Of a stretch of 36,159 nucleotides of DNA, positions 20,300 to 28,402 are shown one piece after another. The notes under the pieces are model-generated. The model made no database searches, was not told the origin of the DNA, and worked only from the letters and a program-made list of their open reading frames with translations. Made by a program: the position numbers and the translations under genes. How positions within the stretch are numbered: position 1 is the stretch's first letter; every line of letters starts with the position of its first letter. Source of the DNA: Acinetobacter bereziniae (GTDB taxonomy: Bacteria; Pseudomonadota; Gammaproteobacteria; Pseudomonadales; Moraxellaceae); assembly GCA_009912575.1 (NCBI GenBank), contig WNDP01000030.1:1-36159 (forward strand), read 5' to 3'.

Positions 20300-20610
20300 G
20301 TGAAACCCCTTTTTTAAATTCAAAAAAACACCAATTCCCCCCACCCTATAGATAAAGGGGTCGCCATTCTAACCAAGTTATCCACATCTGTCATGAACAA
20401 TTCAAGCAAATTCGCTCAAAAAAGCAACCTTCTGTAAATAAATTTAAATTCAAAGCACTTGTGGATAAGGTTTTCCACATGCTGTGGATAAATTATCACA
20501 TAAACTTACCCACAATCTATCAAATTAATAAAAACATAGATACCCACAAGCTAAATATTTATTATTTATTGTAAAAAATGCGTTCTCCACAGAAAAAACC
20601 GCCCCTAATA

Positions 20611-20637
20611 AATTTTAAATTTTAAATTTTAAATTTG
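20611..20637. repeat. Tandem AT-rich repeat, probable DNA unwinding element
   Basis: Three head-to-tail copies of TTTTAAA (20613-20633) within an all A/T stretch sit inside oriC, flanked by DnaA boxes. Further TTTAAATTTA-like blocks occur near 20711-20720 and 20732-20741. This fits the AT-rich repeats opened by DnaA, and also resembles the DnaA-trio concept only loosely. Confidence 0.6.
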
Positions 20638-20918
20638 AATTTATTTATAAGAATCGTACTTTCTGTGGATAACAATCAAGTTATGAATTTAAATTCAAAA
20701 TTAGGATGGTTTTAAATTTAAAAACAGGAAATTAAATTTAAAACGGGATGACCCTATGGATAACTTTGAGGATATATTTGTTAGTAACTCTTATTTATAC
20801 TATAAAAGAATAAGTTATATTGTGAATACTTTTTTTGTATATTTTATCTGCTAAAAGAAGTGATAGATTTCATCTGAGTAAAAATTCAGCGAATATAGAA
20901 GAGATATGTGTATATTCA

Positions 20919-20947
20919 TTGACAGCATAAAGAATGTACAATACAAT
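20919..20947 (+). promoter_or_regulatory. Promoter of rpmH
   Basis: A perfect -35 box TTGACA (20919-20924), a 17-bp spacer and the -10 box TACAAT (20942-20947) lie 37 bases before the rpmH start. This is one of the best sigma-70 promoters in the window, as expected for a ribosomal protein gene. Confidence 0.85.
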
Positions 20948-20984
20948 CGCGAACCTTTAGAAAGATCAATTTTGGAGTTTCGAT

Positions 20985-21119
20985 ATGAAACGTACATTCC
21001 AACCATCTGAATTAAAGCGTAAGCGCGTTCATGGTTTCCGTGCTCGTATGGCTACTAAGGCTGGTCGTCAAGTATTAGCTCGCCGTCGTGCAAAAGGTCG
21101 TCATAGCTTAACTGTTTAA
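20985..21119 (+). CDS. rpmH: 50S ribosomal protein L34
   Basis: This 44-residue, very basic protein of the large ribosomal subunit starts [18 protein letters not shown] and ends GRHSLTV, the family standard. GGAG lies 7 bases before the ATG. It opens the rightward rpmH-rnpA-yidD-yidC unit next to oriC, the usual arrangement. Its last seven codons and the stop form the left arm of a very strong hairpin that continues into the rnpA leader. Confidence 0.97.
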
Positions 21120-21146
21120 TTCGTTAAACAGTTAAGCTATGACGAC
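21097..21146 (+). promoter_or_regulatory. Perfect 23-bp hairpin with TTCG loop between rpmH and rnpA
   Basis: Positions 21097-21119 pair perfectly with 21124-21146 around a TTCG loop, and a G-U and an A-U pair can extend the stem by two. The left arm is the end of rpmH including its stop codon. The right arm ends 9 bases before the rnpA ATG. No T-run follows, so it is not a normal terminator. A UUCG-capped stem of this length should be very stable. It may control rnpA translation, be an RNase III site, or cap a processed L34 message. Ribosomes finishing rpmH would melt it. Confidence 0.85.
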
Positions 21147-21155
21147 TTGGGTGTT

Positions 21156-21548
21156 ATGTCTCTTTATAGTTTCAGTCCAGCGGTGAGAATCCACTGCGCT
21201 GCAGATTACAAAGGTGTATTTGATGGTGCGCTTTTTAAAGTGCATCAACCCCATTTTATATTCTTAGCAAAAGTGACCGAACAGCCTCAAAGCCGTTTGG
21301 GTATAGTTGTTGCAAAGAAAAAAGTGCGCCGTGCGCATGAAAGAAATCGAATAAAACGTTTAACGCGTGAAAGTTTTCGTTTAAACCAGCAAAATATTGA
21401 TTTGTTGGATATTGTGGTCATGCCTAAAATGGGTATAGAAGCAGTACCAAATGCTGAGCTTTTTCAGCAGTTACAATTTGCTTGGTTGAAATTGCAACGC
21501 ATTGTTAAAAAGCACCATAAAATAGCTCAATCTTCCCCTCAAAAATAG
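21156..21548 (+). CDS. rnpA: Ribonuclease P protein component
   Basis: This 130-residue basic protein is the protein subunit of RNase P, which with its RNA matures tRNA 5' ends. The RNR signature is visible as [22 protein letters not shown], split here between the [17 protein letters not shown] half and its continuation. The FxF-type N-terminal segment and the LDIVVMPK strand also fit. The ATG at 21156 is taken. A TTG at 21147 is possible but sits at the hairpin edge. The ribosome site TTGGG is weak and close to the hairpin, which suggests coupling to rpmH translation. Confidence 0.93.
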   Translation: MSLYSFSPAVRIHCAADYKGVFDGALFKVHQPHFIFLAKVTEQPQSRLGIVVAKKKVRRAHERNRIKRLTRESFRLNQQNIDLLDIVVMPKMGIEAVPNAELFQQLQFAWLKLQRIVKKHHKIAQSSPQK

Positions 21549-21557
21549 AGGAAACCA

Positions 21558-21878
21558 ATGATTCGTTTATTGCATTGGTTGATTCGTTTCTATCAAATTG
21601 CGATTAGTCCTCTCATTGGACCTCGATGTCGTTATATTCCGACTTGTTCTCAATATTCGTTAGAAGCAATCCATACGCACGGCGCAATGAAAGGCAGCTG
21701 GTTAGCTGCAAAACGCGTGTGCCGCTGTCATCCTTGGGGCGGGTATGGTTATGATCCCGTGCCAAAAAAAACAATTCGTTTTATTTCGTTTCAGCAAATA
21801 GATTCTCAAACGCTTCATGTTCCTGTACCCTTGCGTGAACGTTTATTGAACCAAAATCACTCTAATCACTTGGGGTAA
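21558..21878 (+). CDS. yidD: Membrane protein insertion efficiency factor YidD
   Basis: This 106-residue member of the YidD (DUF37) family helps insert inner-membrane proteins with YidC. An N-terminal amphipathic stretch ([18 protein letters not shown]) is followed by the cysteine-rich core with [38 protein letters not shown] gives a good ribosome site. It lies 9 bases after rnpA and 5 before yidC, so the three form an operon. Confidence 0.94.
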   Translation: MIRLLHWLIRFYQIAISPLIGPRCRYIPTCSQYSLEAIHTHGAMKGSWLAAKRVCRCHPWGGYGYDPVPKKTIRFISFQQIDSQTLHVPVPLRERLLNQNHSNHLG

Positions 21879-21883
21879 TAGAT

Positions 21884-23620
21884 ATGCAACAATGGGCCAG
21901 GTTTGCAATCCTTGGGGCCATGTTAGTCACCGCATATTTGCTCATTTTGGCTTGGCAAAAAGACTATGGTCATGACGCAACAAAAACTGCGACTCCGCAG
22001 GCTGTTGTTGCGCATGATGTCTCTGCCGACTTGCCAAAAGGTCAAGCAACTGCGGCTTCTAGCGATGTTCCACAAGCAAATATAGCTGCTGCACAACAGA
22101 ATACAGCTGCGCCAGCCACAGCAAATCAACAATTGATTTCAGTACAAACTGATCTTTATCATCTTTGGATTAGTCCGAAAGGTGGTGATATTGTTCGTAT
22201 TGAATTACTGAATCATGACAAGAGCAAAGACAGTGATCAGCCTTTTGTTATGCTTGAAAGTGATGCAAAACGTACCTATGTTGCGCAATCTGGGTTAATT
22301 GGATTAAATGGTCCAGACAGTAAACCAGATCGTCCAAGCTATGCGTTTGAAAAAAATGCTTATACCCTTGCTGATGCAAAAGCCACTCAAGACAAAGAGG
22401 GTAAATCATCTCAAGTCTTAACAGTACCCATGGTATTTAAAACGGCTGATGGTGTTGAAATCATCAAAACGTTTAGCTTTAAACAAGGTCAATACCCAAT
22501 TGATGTGAGCTATCAGGTGGTTAACCGTAGTGCGCAAAATTGGCAAGGACAAATGTTTGGTCAAATTAAGCGTGATAACTCAGATGATCCAGGAAAAACC
22601 TCTCAAGGTATTTTCACACTTGGAACATATTTGGGTGGCGCTTGGGGGACACCAGACGAGCACTACAACAAGCTAAAATTTGCGAATTTTACGGATGAAA
22701 AACTTAACACCGAAGCAAAAGGTGGTTGGGTTGCGATCGTTCAGCATTATTTCGTAAGTGCTTGGATGCCTGGTCACTTTGGTGGTCAAGAGTACACTGC
22801 AAAATTGGAGTCACGTAAATCTGCAGATGGCATGAACATCATTGGATTTACTTCACCAACAATCAATGTTCCAGCTGGTAAAGCCATGAGCATTGATGCA
22901 ACATTCTACTCTGGTCCAAAAATCCAGTCTGAATTAAAAGATTTAGCTGTTGGTTTAAACCAAACTGTAGACTATGGTTGGTTATGGCCAATTGCCAAAT
23001 TATTATTCGCAGGTCTACAGTTCTTCCATAATCTTGTGGGTAACTGGGGTTGGTCAATTATTCTATTGACTGTACTGGTTAAACTTATTCTTTGGCCGTT
23101 GTCGTCTAAGAGCTATCGTTCTATGGCGAAAATGCGTGTGATTGCACCAGAAATGCAGCGCATGAAAGAAGAGTTTGGTGAAGACCGTATGCGTTTCTCT
23201 CAAGAGATGATGGCGCTTTACAAACGTGAGCAAGTCAATCCACTTGCGGGTTGTTTACCTTTACTTTTACAAATGCCAATCTTCTTAGCATTGTACTGGG
23301 TATTGATGGAGTCTGTAGAACTTCGCCATGCTCCGTGGATGTTATGGATTCAAGATTTGTCTGCAATGGATCCATGGTTTATTTTACCATTGATCATGGG
23401 TGTTACGATGTTTGTTCAACAATCGTTGAACCCACAACCGACTGACCCTATGCAGGCGAAAGTCTTCAAAATTATGCCAATCATGTTTACAGTATTTATG
23501 CTGTTCTTCCCTGCTGGCTTGGTTTTATACTGGATTGTGAACAACTCGATCACGATTCTGCAACAATGGTTTATCAACAAAAATGTTGCAAAAGCCAAAG
23601 TTGAAAATGAAGTTGTTTAA
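21884..23620 (+). CDS. yidC: Membrane protein insertase YidC
   Basis: This 578-residue Oxa1/YidC insertase integrates and folds inner-membrane proteins, alone or with SecYEG. An N-terminal membrane anchor is followed by a Gln/Ala-rich linker and the large periplasmic beta-sandwich domain. The C-terminal conserved core has about five membrane segments, starting near FHNLVGNWGWSIILLTVLVK and including MKEEFGEDRMRFSQEMMALYK (cytosolic loop) and PLAGCLPLLLQMPIF. Its layout matches gram-negative YidC. It ends the operon at a strong terminator. Confidence 0.96.
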   Translation: MQQWARFAILGAMLVTAYLLILAWQKDYGHDATKTATPQAVVAHDVSADLPKGQATAASSDVPQANIAAAQQNTAAPATANQQLISVQTDLYHLWISPKGGDIVRIELLNHDKSKDSDQPFVMLESDAKRTYVAQSGLIGLNGPDSKPDRPSYAFEKNAYTLADAKATQDKEGKSSQVLTVPMVFKTADGVEIIKTFSFKQGQYPIDVSYQVVNRSAQNWQGQMFGQIKRDNSDDPGKTSQGIFTLGTYLGGAWGTPDEHYNKLKFANFTDEKLNTEAKGGWVAIVQHYFVSAWMPGHFGGQEYTAKLESRKSADGMNIIGFTSPTINVPAGKAMSIDATFYSGPKIQSELKDLAVGLNQTVDYGWLWPIAKLLFAGLQFFHNLVGNWGWSIILLTVLVKLILWPLSSKSYRSMAKMRVIAPEMQRMKEEFGEDRMRFSQEMMALYKREQVNPLAGCLPLLLQMPIFLALYWVLMESVELRHAPWMLWIQDLSAMDPWFILPLIMGVTMFVQQSLNPQPTDPMQAKVFKIMPIMFTVFMLFFPAGLVLYWIVNNSITILQQWFINKNVAKAKVENEVV

Positions 23621-23646
23621 TCTTTAACGATTAAGCAATAGCTGAA

Positions 23647-23687
23647 AAAATCCGCTTAAGATGGTAATCTTAGGCGGATTTTTTTAT
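23647..23687 (+). terminator. Intrinsic terminator after yidC
   Basis: A 16-bp stem with one G-U pair (23647-23662 with 23667-23682) and a GGTA loop is followed by a T-run to 23685. It separates yidC from mnmE. Confidence 0.9.
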
Positions 23688-23710
23688 TGTCAAAGTTTGA
23701 GTAAATTTAG

Positions 23711-25075
23711 ATGACGAACACTGTAAACCAAACCACAATTGCAGCAATTGCGACTCCTCCTGGACGTGGCGGTGTAGGTGTGATTCGTCTTTCTGGACCA
23801 AAAGCTTATAGCATTGCACAGGCGTTAACGCAGAAAGTACTCCCTCAAGCTCGTTTTGCTGGTTTTCGTCAATTTTTTGATGAACAGGGCGATGTTTTAG
23901 ATGAAGGCCTAGTGATTTGTTTTCCCAACCCAAACTCCTTTACAGGGGAAGATGTCGTTGAGCTACAAGGGCATGGCGGACCTGTTATTCAAAATACGCT
24001 GTTGACGCGTTTATTGGAACTTGGTGCAACAGCAGCCAAGGCGGGCGAGTTTTCAATGCGCGCTTTTGAAAATGGCAAAATGGACTTGGTACAAGCTGAA
24101 GCGATTGCCGATTTGATTGATGCAACCTCACAAGCTGCTGCACGTTCAGCGGTACGTTCCCTACAAGGTGTATTTTCCAATAAAGTAAATACTGTGTTGG
24201 AGAAACTGATCCATTTACGCTTGCATGTTGAAGCTGCAATTGATTTTTCAGAAGAAGAAATTGACTTTTTGGCAGATGGGAAAATACTGAGTTTGTTAGA
24301 AGAGGTTCAAACTTCGGTTGCTGCGGTACAACAATCGGCTCGTCAAGGTCAATTACTACGTGAAGGCCTGCAAGTGGTGATTGCAGGAAAACCCAATGCG
24401 GGTAAATCTTCATTATTAAATGCCTTGGCGGGAAATGATCGTGCCATTGTGACGGATATCGCAGGAACTACACGTGATGTATTGCATGAGAAAATTAGCT
24501 TAAATGGCTTACCGATCACTTTAACGGACACCGCTGGTTTACGTGAAACAGGTGATGTGGTTGAGAAAGAAGGCATACGTCGCGCGATTAAAGAAATTGA
24601 ACAAGCAGATTTATTACTTTTGGTTTACGACTTAAGCCAAGGGGAAAATCCTTTAGATCTTGCGCAAAATTACTTTGAAAACCACTTAGATCATAAACGT
24701 TTGATGTTGATTGGGAACAAGTGTGATCTCACCGATCAAGTTGATGAATTAAATGATTATCAAGGTTTTCGCCATATCACCGTTTCTGCGAAACAGGATG
24801 TAGGTGTTCAAGCGCTCATAGATGCGATTACAGCACATGCAGGTTTTCAACCAGAGGAAGACACCTTTATCGCACGAACACGCCATTTAGATGCAATGAA
24901 GCGTACTCAGCACTATCTAGCAGAGGCACATGAGCAACTTGTGGTTTATCACGCTGGAGAGTTGGTGGCAGAGTCATTACGTCTTGCTCAAAATGCCTTA
25001 GGTGAAATCACGGGTGATTTTAGTGCTGATGACTTATTAGGAGTTATTTTTGGATCGTTTTGTATTGGTAAATAA
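23711..25075 (+). CDS. mnmE: tRNA modification GTPase MnmE
   Basis: This 454-residue GTPase works with MnmG to make 5-carboxymethylaminomethyl-type modifications at U34 of certain tRNAs. It has an N-terminal folate-binding domain (TIAAIATPPGRGGVGVIRLS), a helical middle, and an embedded G domain with G1 GKPNAGKSS near 226, G3 DTAG and G4 NKCD. The C-terminal FCIGK motif carries the catalytic-type cysteine. The ribosome site is weak. It ends in an 18-bp perfect terminator stem. Confidence 0.96.
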   Translation: MTNTVNQTTIAAIATPPGRGGVGVIRLSGPKAYSIAQALTQKVLPQARFAGFRQFFDEQGDVLDEGLVICFPNPNSFTGEDVVELQGHGGPVIQNTLLTRLLELGATAAKAGEFSMRAFENGKMDLVQAEAIADLIDATSQAAARSAVRSLQGVFSNKVNTVLEKLIHLRLHVEAAIDFSEEEIDFLADGKILSLLEEVQTSVAAVQQSARQGQLLREGLQVVIAGKPNAGKSSLLNALAGNDRAIVTDIAGTTRDVLHEKISLNGLPITLTDTAGLRETGDVVEKEGIRRAIKEIEQADLLLLVYDLSQGENPLDLAQNYFENHLDHKRLMLIGNKCDLTDQVDELNDYQGFRHITVSAKQDVGVQALIDAITAHAGFQPEEDTFIARTRHLDAMKRTQHYLAEAHEQLVVYHAGELVAESLRLAQNALGEITGDFSADDLLGVIFGSFCIGK

Positions 25076-25087
25076 GGCCAAAACCAC

Positions 25088-25128
25088 TTCATTAAAAAAG
25101 CTGACCAAGTGTCAGCTTTTTTAATGAA
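25088..25128 (+). terminator. Terminator after mnmE
   Basis: An 18-bp perfect stem (25088-25105 with 25111-25128) has a 5-nt loop. It contains an A-run on the left arm and a T-run on the right, so it can work in either direction. Confidence 0.88.
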
Positions 25129-25213
25129 AAGTTGTGCTTTTGTAAGCTGATTTTACATCTGAGTTTGAATTGTTTAGTGTAAGATCAATGACATAACTAA
25201 AAGGGTTGTATTT

Positions 25214-25576
25214 ATGAAAAAGTCGCCTTTATTGCTTTCACTGGCCGTGTTGCTCATCACTTCAAATGTCTGGGCGGGTAAGTCGGATCATGCAATCATT
25301 CAAGAAGCTGCTAAAAACAACATCACCATTGGGCAAGCTTTAGGTGCCAGTGATGAAACTGCCGTGACCTTGACCGGTTCGATTGTTCGTCAAATCAAGC
25401 ATGAACATTATGAATTAAAAGACAGTACAGGAACTATTGGCATCGAAGTAGATGATGATCTGATTGATTTAAAAAAATTGCAACTTGGCACCAAAGTAAA
25501 AATCGTGGGTGAAGTAGACACACATCGCTATAAACCAACCGATATCGAAGTGGTTAAAATTGATATAGTTCCATAA
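25214..25576 (+). CDS. YgiW/YdeI-family periplasmic OB-fold stress protein
   Basis: This 120-residue protein has a signal peptide (residues 1-21, ending NVWA before GKSDH). The rest matches the bacterial OB-fold (BOF) family, with LTGSIVRQIKHEHYELKDSTGTI and IEVDDDL followed by VKIVGEVD. Family members such as E. coli YgiW affect stress tolerance, but the precise ligand is not established. AAGGG supports the start at 25214. It is a single-gene unit with a shared bidirectional terminator after it. Confidence 0.82.
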   Translation: MKKSPLLLSLAVLLITSNVWAGKSDHAIIQEAAKNNITIGQALGASDETAVTLTGSIVRQIKHEHYELKDSTGTIGIEVDDDLIDLKKLQLGTKVKIVGEVDTHRYKPTDIEVVKIDIVP

Positions 25577-25584
25577 TTTTTTCA

Positions 25585-25613
25585 AAAAAATAGGCGCTTA
25601 GCGCCTATTTTTT
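25585..25613. terminator. Bidirectional terminator between the OB-fold gene and the MFS remnant
   Basis: A 13-bp stem centred on TAGGCGC/GCGCCTA with a 3-nt loop, A-rich on the left and T-rich on the right, sits between two convergent genes. Confidence 0.88.
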
Positions 25614-25615
25614 AA

Positions 25616-26774
25616 CTAATGTTTTTGTTTTAAATGTTGAATCAATAAATACAGGCATAATGCTCCAAGCCCAACACTCCCACCATTAAGCCAAAATGGT
25701 CAGATAAATATCTAGCAGCAATGATGGGTATAATCGTACCAAAATAAGCAATAAACAAATATGTTGAAACCACTGCCGCACGATTTTCGATTTGAGTCAT
25801 ATGATGAATCAGTGCAAAAGCGCTGAGTAAACTGAGTCCGTGCCCCATCCCAACCAGAACCACACTAATAAAGAATAAAAAACTCCAATGCATCAGCATA
25901 CAGACTGATAAAATGACATAGCTGCTGATTAATAAAATCAGACCGATATTCAATGCTTTATGCATATTCATTGATTTGGCAATAAATTGGGCAATGGCAG
26001 AAACCATTAAAATACTGGCAATCGTTGCACCACTGACCAAAGGACCATGCCAAGGAATAATATCTCGAATAAATGAGGGTGCTAAAGATGCAAATAGACT
26101 GAAAGATCCAAAGGCACAAAAAGCACTAAAACTGGTGATATAAAACAAGGTTTTAAATTGTGCTTCTGGTTGCTGTAAATGGGGTGCAACTGAAAAAGGC
26201 TGTTTTTCAAATTGAACAGTTTTAATTTTAAATAAACTGATGAGACTCAGCAGCGCAAAAAAAATGACAGGTAAATAAGGGGTAATTAAAGGTTGAGCTG
26301 AAAATTGTGCGATTGCACCCCCGATAAACGGCCCTAACCCAAAACCAATCACGGTAATAATTGAACTTAATTGTGCTGTGCTTTGTTTGTGTGAATCTGG
26401 AATAGTATAGATTAATCCTAGCATTGCCGAGGTGCTGATTAAGCCAGATGTGATTCCGATAATGAAACGACCTAAACCCAGATAATAACTGTTCGAGGCA
26501 AATACTGAGAGGCTCAGACCAATAACAGCGAATAATAAGCCGATTTGTAAGGTACGAATAAAACCAAAACTATTACTCATGCGCCCTAAAAACAACAATG
26601 TGGTTAGGCAACCGAACATATAAGCGACAAAAAAATATAGGTAATTTGGCTCGGGAGTAACTGCCAAAGCTTTTGATATATTGGATATAACGGGCTCGCA
26701 AGTGCGGTTCCGATGGTGCCAATACATAAGGCAAGGCTGACCATGAGAAATGGACGCTATGATTGCTGATTCAT
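25616..26774 (-). pseudogene. Broken MFS transporter gene (nonsense plus two frameshifts)
   Basis: The gene encodes a 12-helix major facilitator superfamily exporter of about 386 residues if repaired. Three lesions are visible. Codon 6 is TAG before RPFLMV, consistent with a CAG-to-TAG change. At the 7-A run 26629-26635 one base is missing, so helix 1 (SLALCIGTIGTALASPLYP) is in another frame from the FFVAYMFG block that follows. Near 25677-25682 another base is missing in a GGG run, so the last helix (SVGLGALCLYLLIQHL) is shifted. The longest intact frame runs 25642-26727 from an unlikely start. An ATG at 26744 would bypass the nonsense codon. Likely a pseudogene, unless the deletions are assembly errors. 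Confidence 0.75.
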
Positions 26775-26937
26775 AAATCTAGAACTTAAAGTGCAAGTCA
26801 ACTTGCGGATAAATGCCGAAGATAAGTATCAAGATCGGCAACGAAGAAATCGTATATACCGAAAAGCTTAGAACTTAATCAGTAGAGGGTCAATTAAAAC
26901 TTCAAGACTTTATCTAATCATCTGTATTGAGTTTATT

Positions 26938-27204
26938 TTATGCATAACGTTTAAGCAATTTTAAAAACTCTTGTAATTCATTGGCATCAACAGCTTGAGG
27001 ATCTTGAATTACATGCTCAGTGAGATGTTGCTCGATTAATTCATTCATTAGCCCATTTACGGCCCCTTTGACAGCGGCTACTTGTTGGAGAACTGAAATA
27101 CACGACATACTTTGATCATTCAATGCCTCTTCAATGGCATTGAGTTGTCCTTTTAAACGTTTGACACGATTAAGAACTTTTTTATCTTGATGAACATGGC
27201 TCAT
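26938..27204 (-). CDS. RcnR-type metal-responsive repressor (CsoR/RcnR family)
   Basis: This 88-residue all-helical repressor of the DUF156 family shows the metal-ligand set His3, Cys35, His60 and His64, which is the Ni/Co-sensing RcnR fingerprint. The formaldehyde sensor FrmR lacks His64. The HLTEHV block also matches RcnR. It is divergent from a CDF metal exporter with two RcnR-like operators in the shared 87-base promoter region. The pair is comparable to dmeR-dmeF of rhizobia and Agrobacterium. Metal binding should release it from DNA and derepress both genes. Cobalt and nickel are the most likely inducers, by inference from the ligands. Confidence 0.85.
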   Translation of the reverse strand: MSHVHQDKKVLNRVKRLKGQLNAIEEALNDQSMSCISVLQQVAAVKGAVNGLMNELIEQHLTEHVIQDPQAVDANELQEFLKLLKRYA

Positions 27205-27221
27205 AAATAGATCCGCTATAA

Positions 27222-27242
27222 ATATACTCCCTTATAGTATAT
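27222..27242. promoter_or_regulatory. RcnR-like operator, site 1
   Basis: ATATACT (27222-27228), a 7-base spacer CCCTTAT, and AGTATAT (27236-27242) form an inverted repeat. The TACT-N7-AGTA core with a C-tract is the known shape of RcnR and related operators. It lies 18 bases before the repressor start codon. Confidence 0.75.
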
Positions 27243-27256
27243 TTGGAAATTAAATA

Positions 27257-27277
27257 ATATACTCAGGGGGAGTATAT
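27257..27277. promoter_or_regulatory. RcnR-like operator, site 2
   Basis: ATATACT (27257-27263), spacer CAGGGGG and AGTATAT (27271-27277) repeat the site 1 pattern with a five-G tract, exactly 35 bases downstream. It lies 15 bases before the exporter start codon, so binding would block that promoter. Confidence 0.78.
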
Positions 27278-27291
27278 AAGGCTATTCCCGC

Positions 27292-28251
27292 ATGCAATTT
27301 AAAACCATACAACGCCAACACAGTCATCAGTTTGATGAAGGCAATCCTTTGGCACAAAAGAAAATATTATGGGCAACCATTTTGACAGGGTTGATGATGC
27401 TATTTGAAATTGTAGGTGGGTGGATTTTTAACTCGATGGCTTTACTGGCAGATGGATGGCATATGAGCCCACATATGTTGGCGCTCGGCTTGGCTTACGC
27501 TGCTTATCGAGCTGCACGCCACTATGCACAGGATTATCGCTTTAGTTTTGGGACATGGAAGATAGAAATCTTGGCGGGTTATAGCAGTGCAATTTTATTG
27601 ATGATTGTGGCTTTATTTATGGCTTTTCAATCGATTGAACGCTTATTTCACCCTGTTCAAATTCATTATTATGAAGCAATTCTAATTGCTATTTTAGGGT
27701 TATTGGTCAATTTAATCTGTGCATGGTTATTGCATGATGACCATCACCATCACCATCACCATCATTCACATGATCATACTGACCATCATGGTCATGATTT
27801 AAACCAAAAAGCGGCTTTTCTCCATGTTGTTGCAGATGCATTGACCTCCGTTTTGGCAATTATCGCACTTTTTGCTGGTAAATATTTTGGTTGGGATTTC
27901 TTGGATGCGACTTTGGATATTGTTGGCGCACTTTTAGTCGGGCGTTGGTCCTTTGGCCTCATCAAAGCAACAGGAAAAACCTTACTTGATGCAGAAATGG
28001 ATCATGCTGTGGTGGATGAAATCCGTGAAGTGATTGCTGCTCTTCATGTTGAAACAAAGATTACCGATCTGCATGTTTGGAAGGTGGGAAAAGCTAAGTT
28101 TTCAGTGATTTTGGCATTCGAGTCCAAAGATCCAACCATCAATGCAGACCAGGTTCGCCAAGCTTTATCAATTCATGAGGAGTTGGTTCATATTTCTGTT
28201 GAAATTAATCAAACTGCGATGTTCAATTTTGTTTCACGTGAAACGACTTAG
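27292..28251 (+). CDS. dmeF: CDF-family metal cation exporter, DmeF-like
   Basis: This 319-residue inner-membrane cation diffusion facilitator exports divalent metal in exchange for protons. Helix 2 carries D54-G-W-H57 and H61, and helix 5 has HVVADALTSV, together forming the transport site. The histidine-rich loop between helices 4 and 5 (about residues 148-167) has eight consecutive His residues. A cytosolic C-terminal domain follows. The DGWHM motif and the RcnR-type neighbour point to a DmeF cobalt/nickel exporter rather than ZitB or FieF. AAGG precedes the ATG. A parS site is embedded in its last codons. Confidence 0.83.
   Translation: MQFKTIQRQHSHQFDEGNPLAQKKILWATILTGLMMLFEIVGGWIFNSMALLADGWHMSPHMLALGLAYAAYRAARHYAQDYRFSFGTWKIEILAGYSSAILLMIVALFMAFQSIERLFHPVQIHYYEAILIAILGLLVNLICAWLLHDDHHHHHHHHSHDHTDHHGHDLNQKAAFLHVVADALTSVLAIIALFAGKYFGWDFLDATLDIVGALLVGRWSFGLIKATGKTLLDAEMDHAVVDEIREVIAALHVETKITDLHVWKVGKAKFSVILAFESKDPTINADQVRQALSIHEELVHISVEINQTAMFNFVSRETT
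28230..28245. promoter_or_regulatory. parS: parS site at the 3' end of the CDF exporter gene
   Basis: TGTTTCACGTGAAACG matches the parS consensus at 15 of 16 positions with the full CACGTG core. It encodes the Val-Ser-Arg-Glu-Thr tail of the exporter. It is about 8 kb right of oriC. Confidence 0.75.
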
Positions 28252-28402
28252 ATGTTAGGCTTTTGTTTTGTTGATGACATCACAAAAGCTGAGTTTGAGC
28301 GACTTTAAGATGGTTTTATTTTGTTGAATCACAGTTTTCAAACACGTATGTAAATCTATTGTGTTTTAATAATCCACCATATCTATTCTGATTTTTTGAT
28401 CT

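Larger units (their letters stand above)
20300..20984. other. oriC: Chromosomal replication origin oriC
   Basis: This 685-base gap between divergent dnaA and rpmH holds a cluster of DnaA boxes. Perfect TTATCCACA sites are at 20378-20386 (plus), 20460-20468, 20483-20491 and 20664-20672 (minus). TTTTCCACA at 20471-20479 fits the relaxed consensus. One-mismatch sites are at 20506-20514, 20583-20591 and 20755-20763. Between the third box cluster and the box at 20664 lies a tandem AT tract suited to unwinding. Gene order, boxes and AT tract together make the call strong. The exact minimal origin cannot be defined by eye. Confidence 0.9.

Noticed and set aside
20299-20344. Longer N-terminus for DnaA starting at 20344
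   Set aside because: The extra 15 residues contain the ribosome site of the real ATG at 20299 and do not resemble the DnaA N-terminus.
20493-20500. TTATCACA as another DnaA box in oriC
   Set aside because: It is only eight bases and lacks one position of the nine-base consensus.
23985-24413. 142-residue open frame on the minus strand inside mnmE
   Set aside because: It lies wholly antisense to MnmE, whose motifs are intact, and shows no family features.
26775-26937. Possible gene remnant between the MFS relic and the metal repressor
   Set aside because: Short open stretches exist in two frames on the minus strand, but none has a recognisable family block or start.
27736-27795. The run of CAT/CAC codons in the CDF exporter as a tandem-repeat artefact or frameshift
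   Set aside because: The frame stays open on both sides and His-rich loops at this place are normal for DmeF-like exporters.
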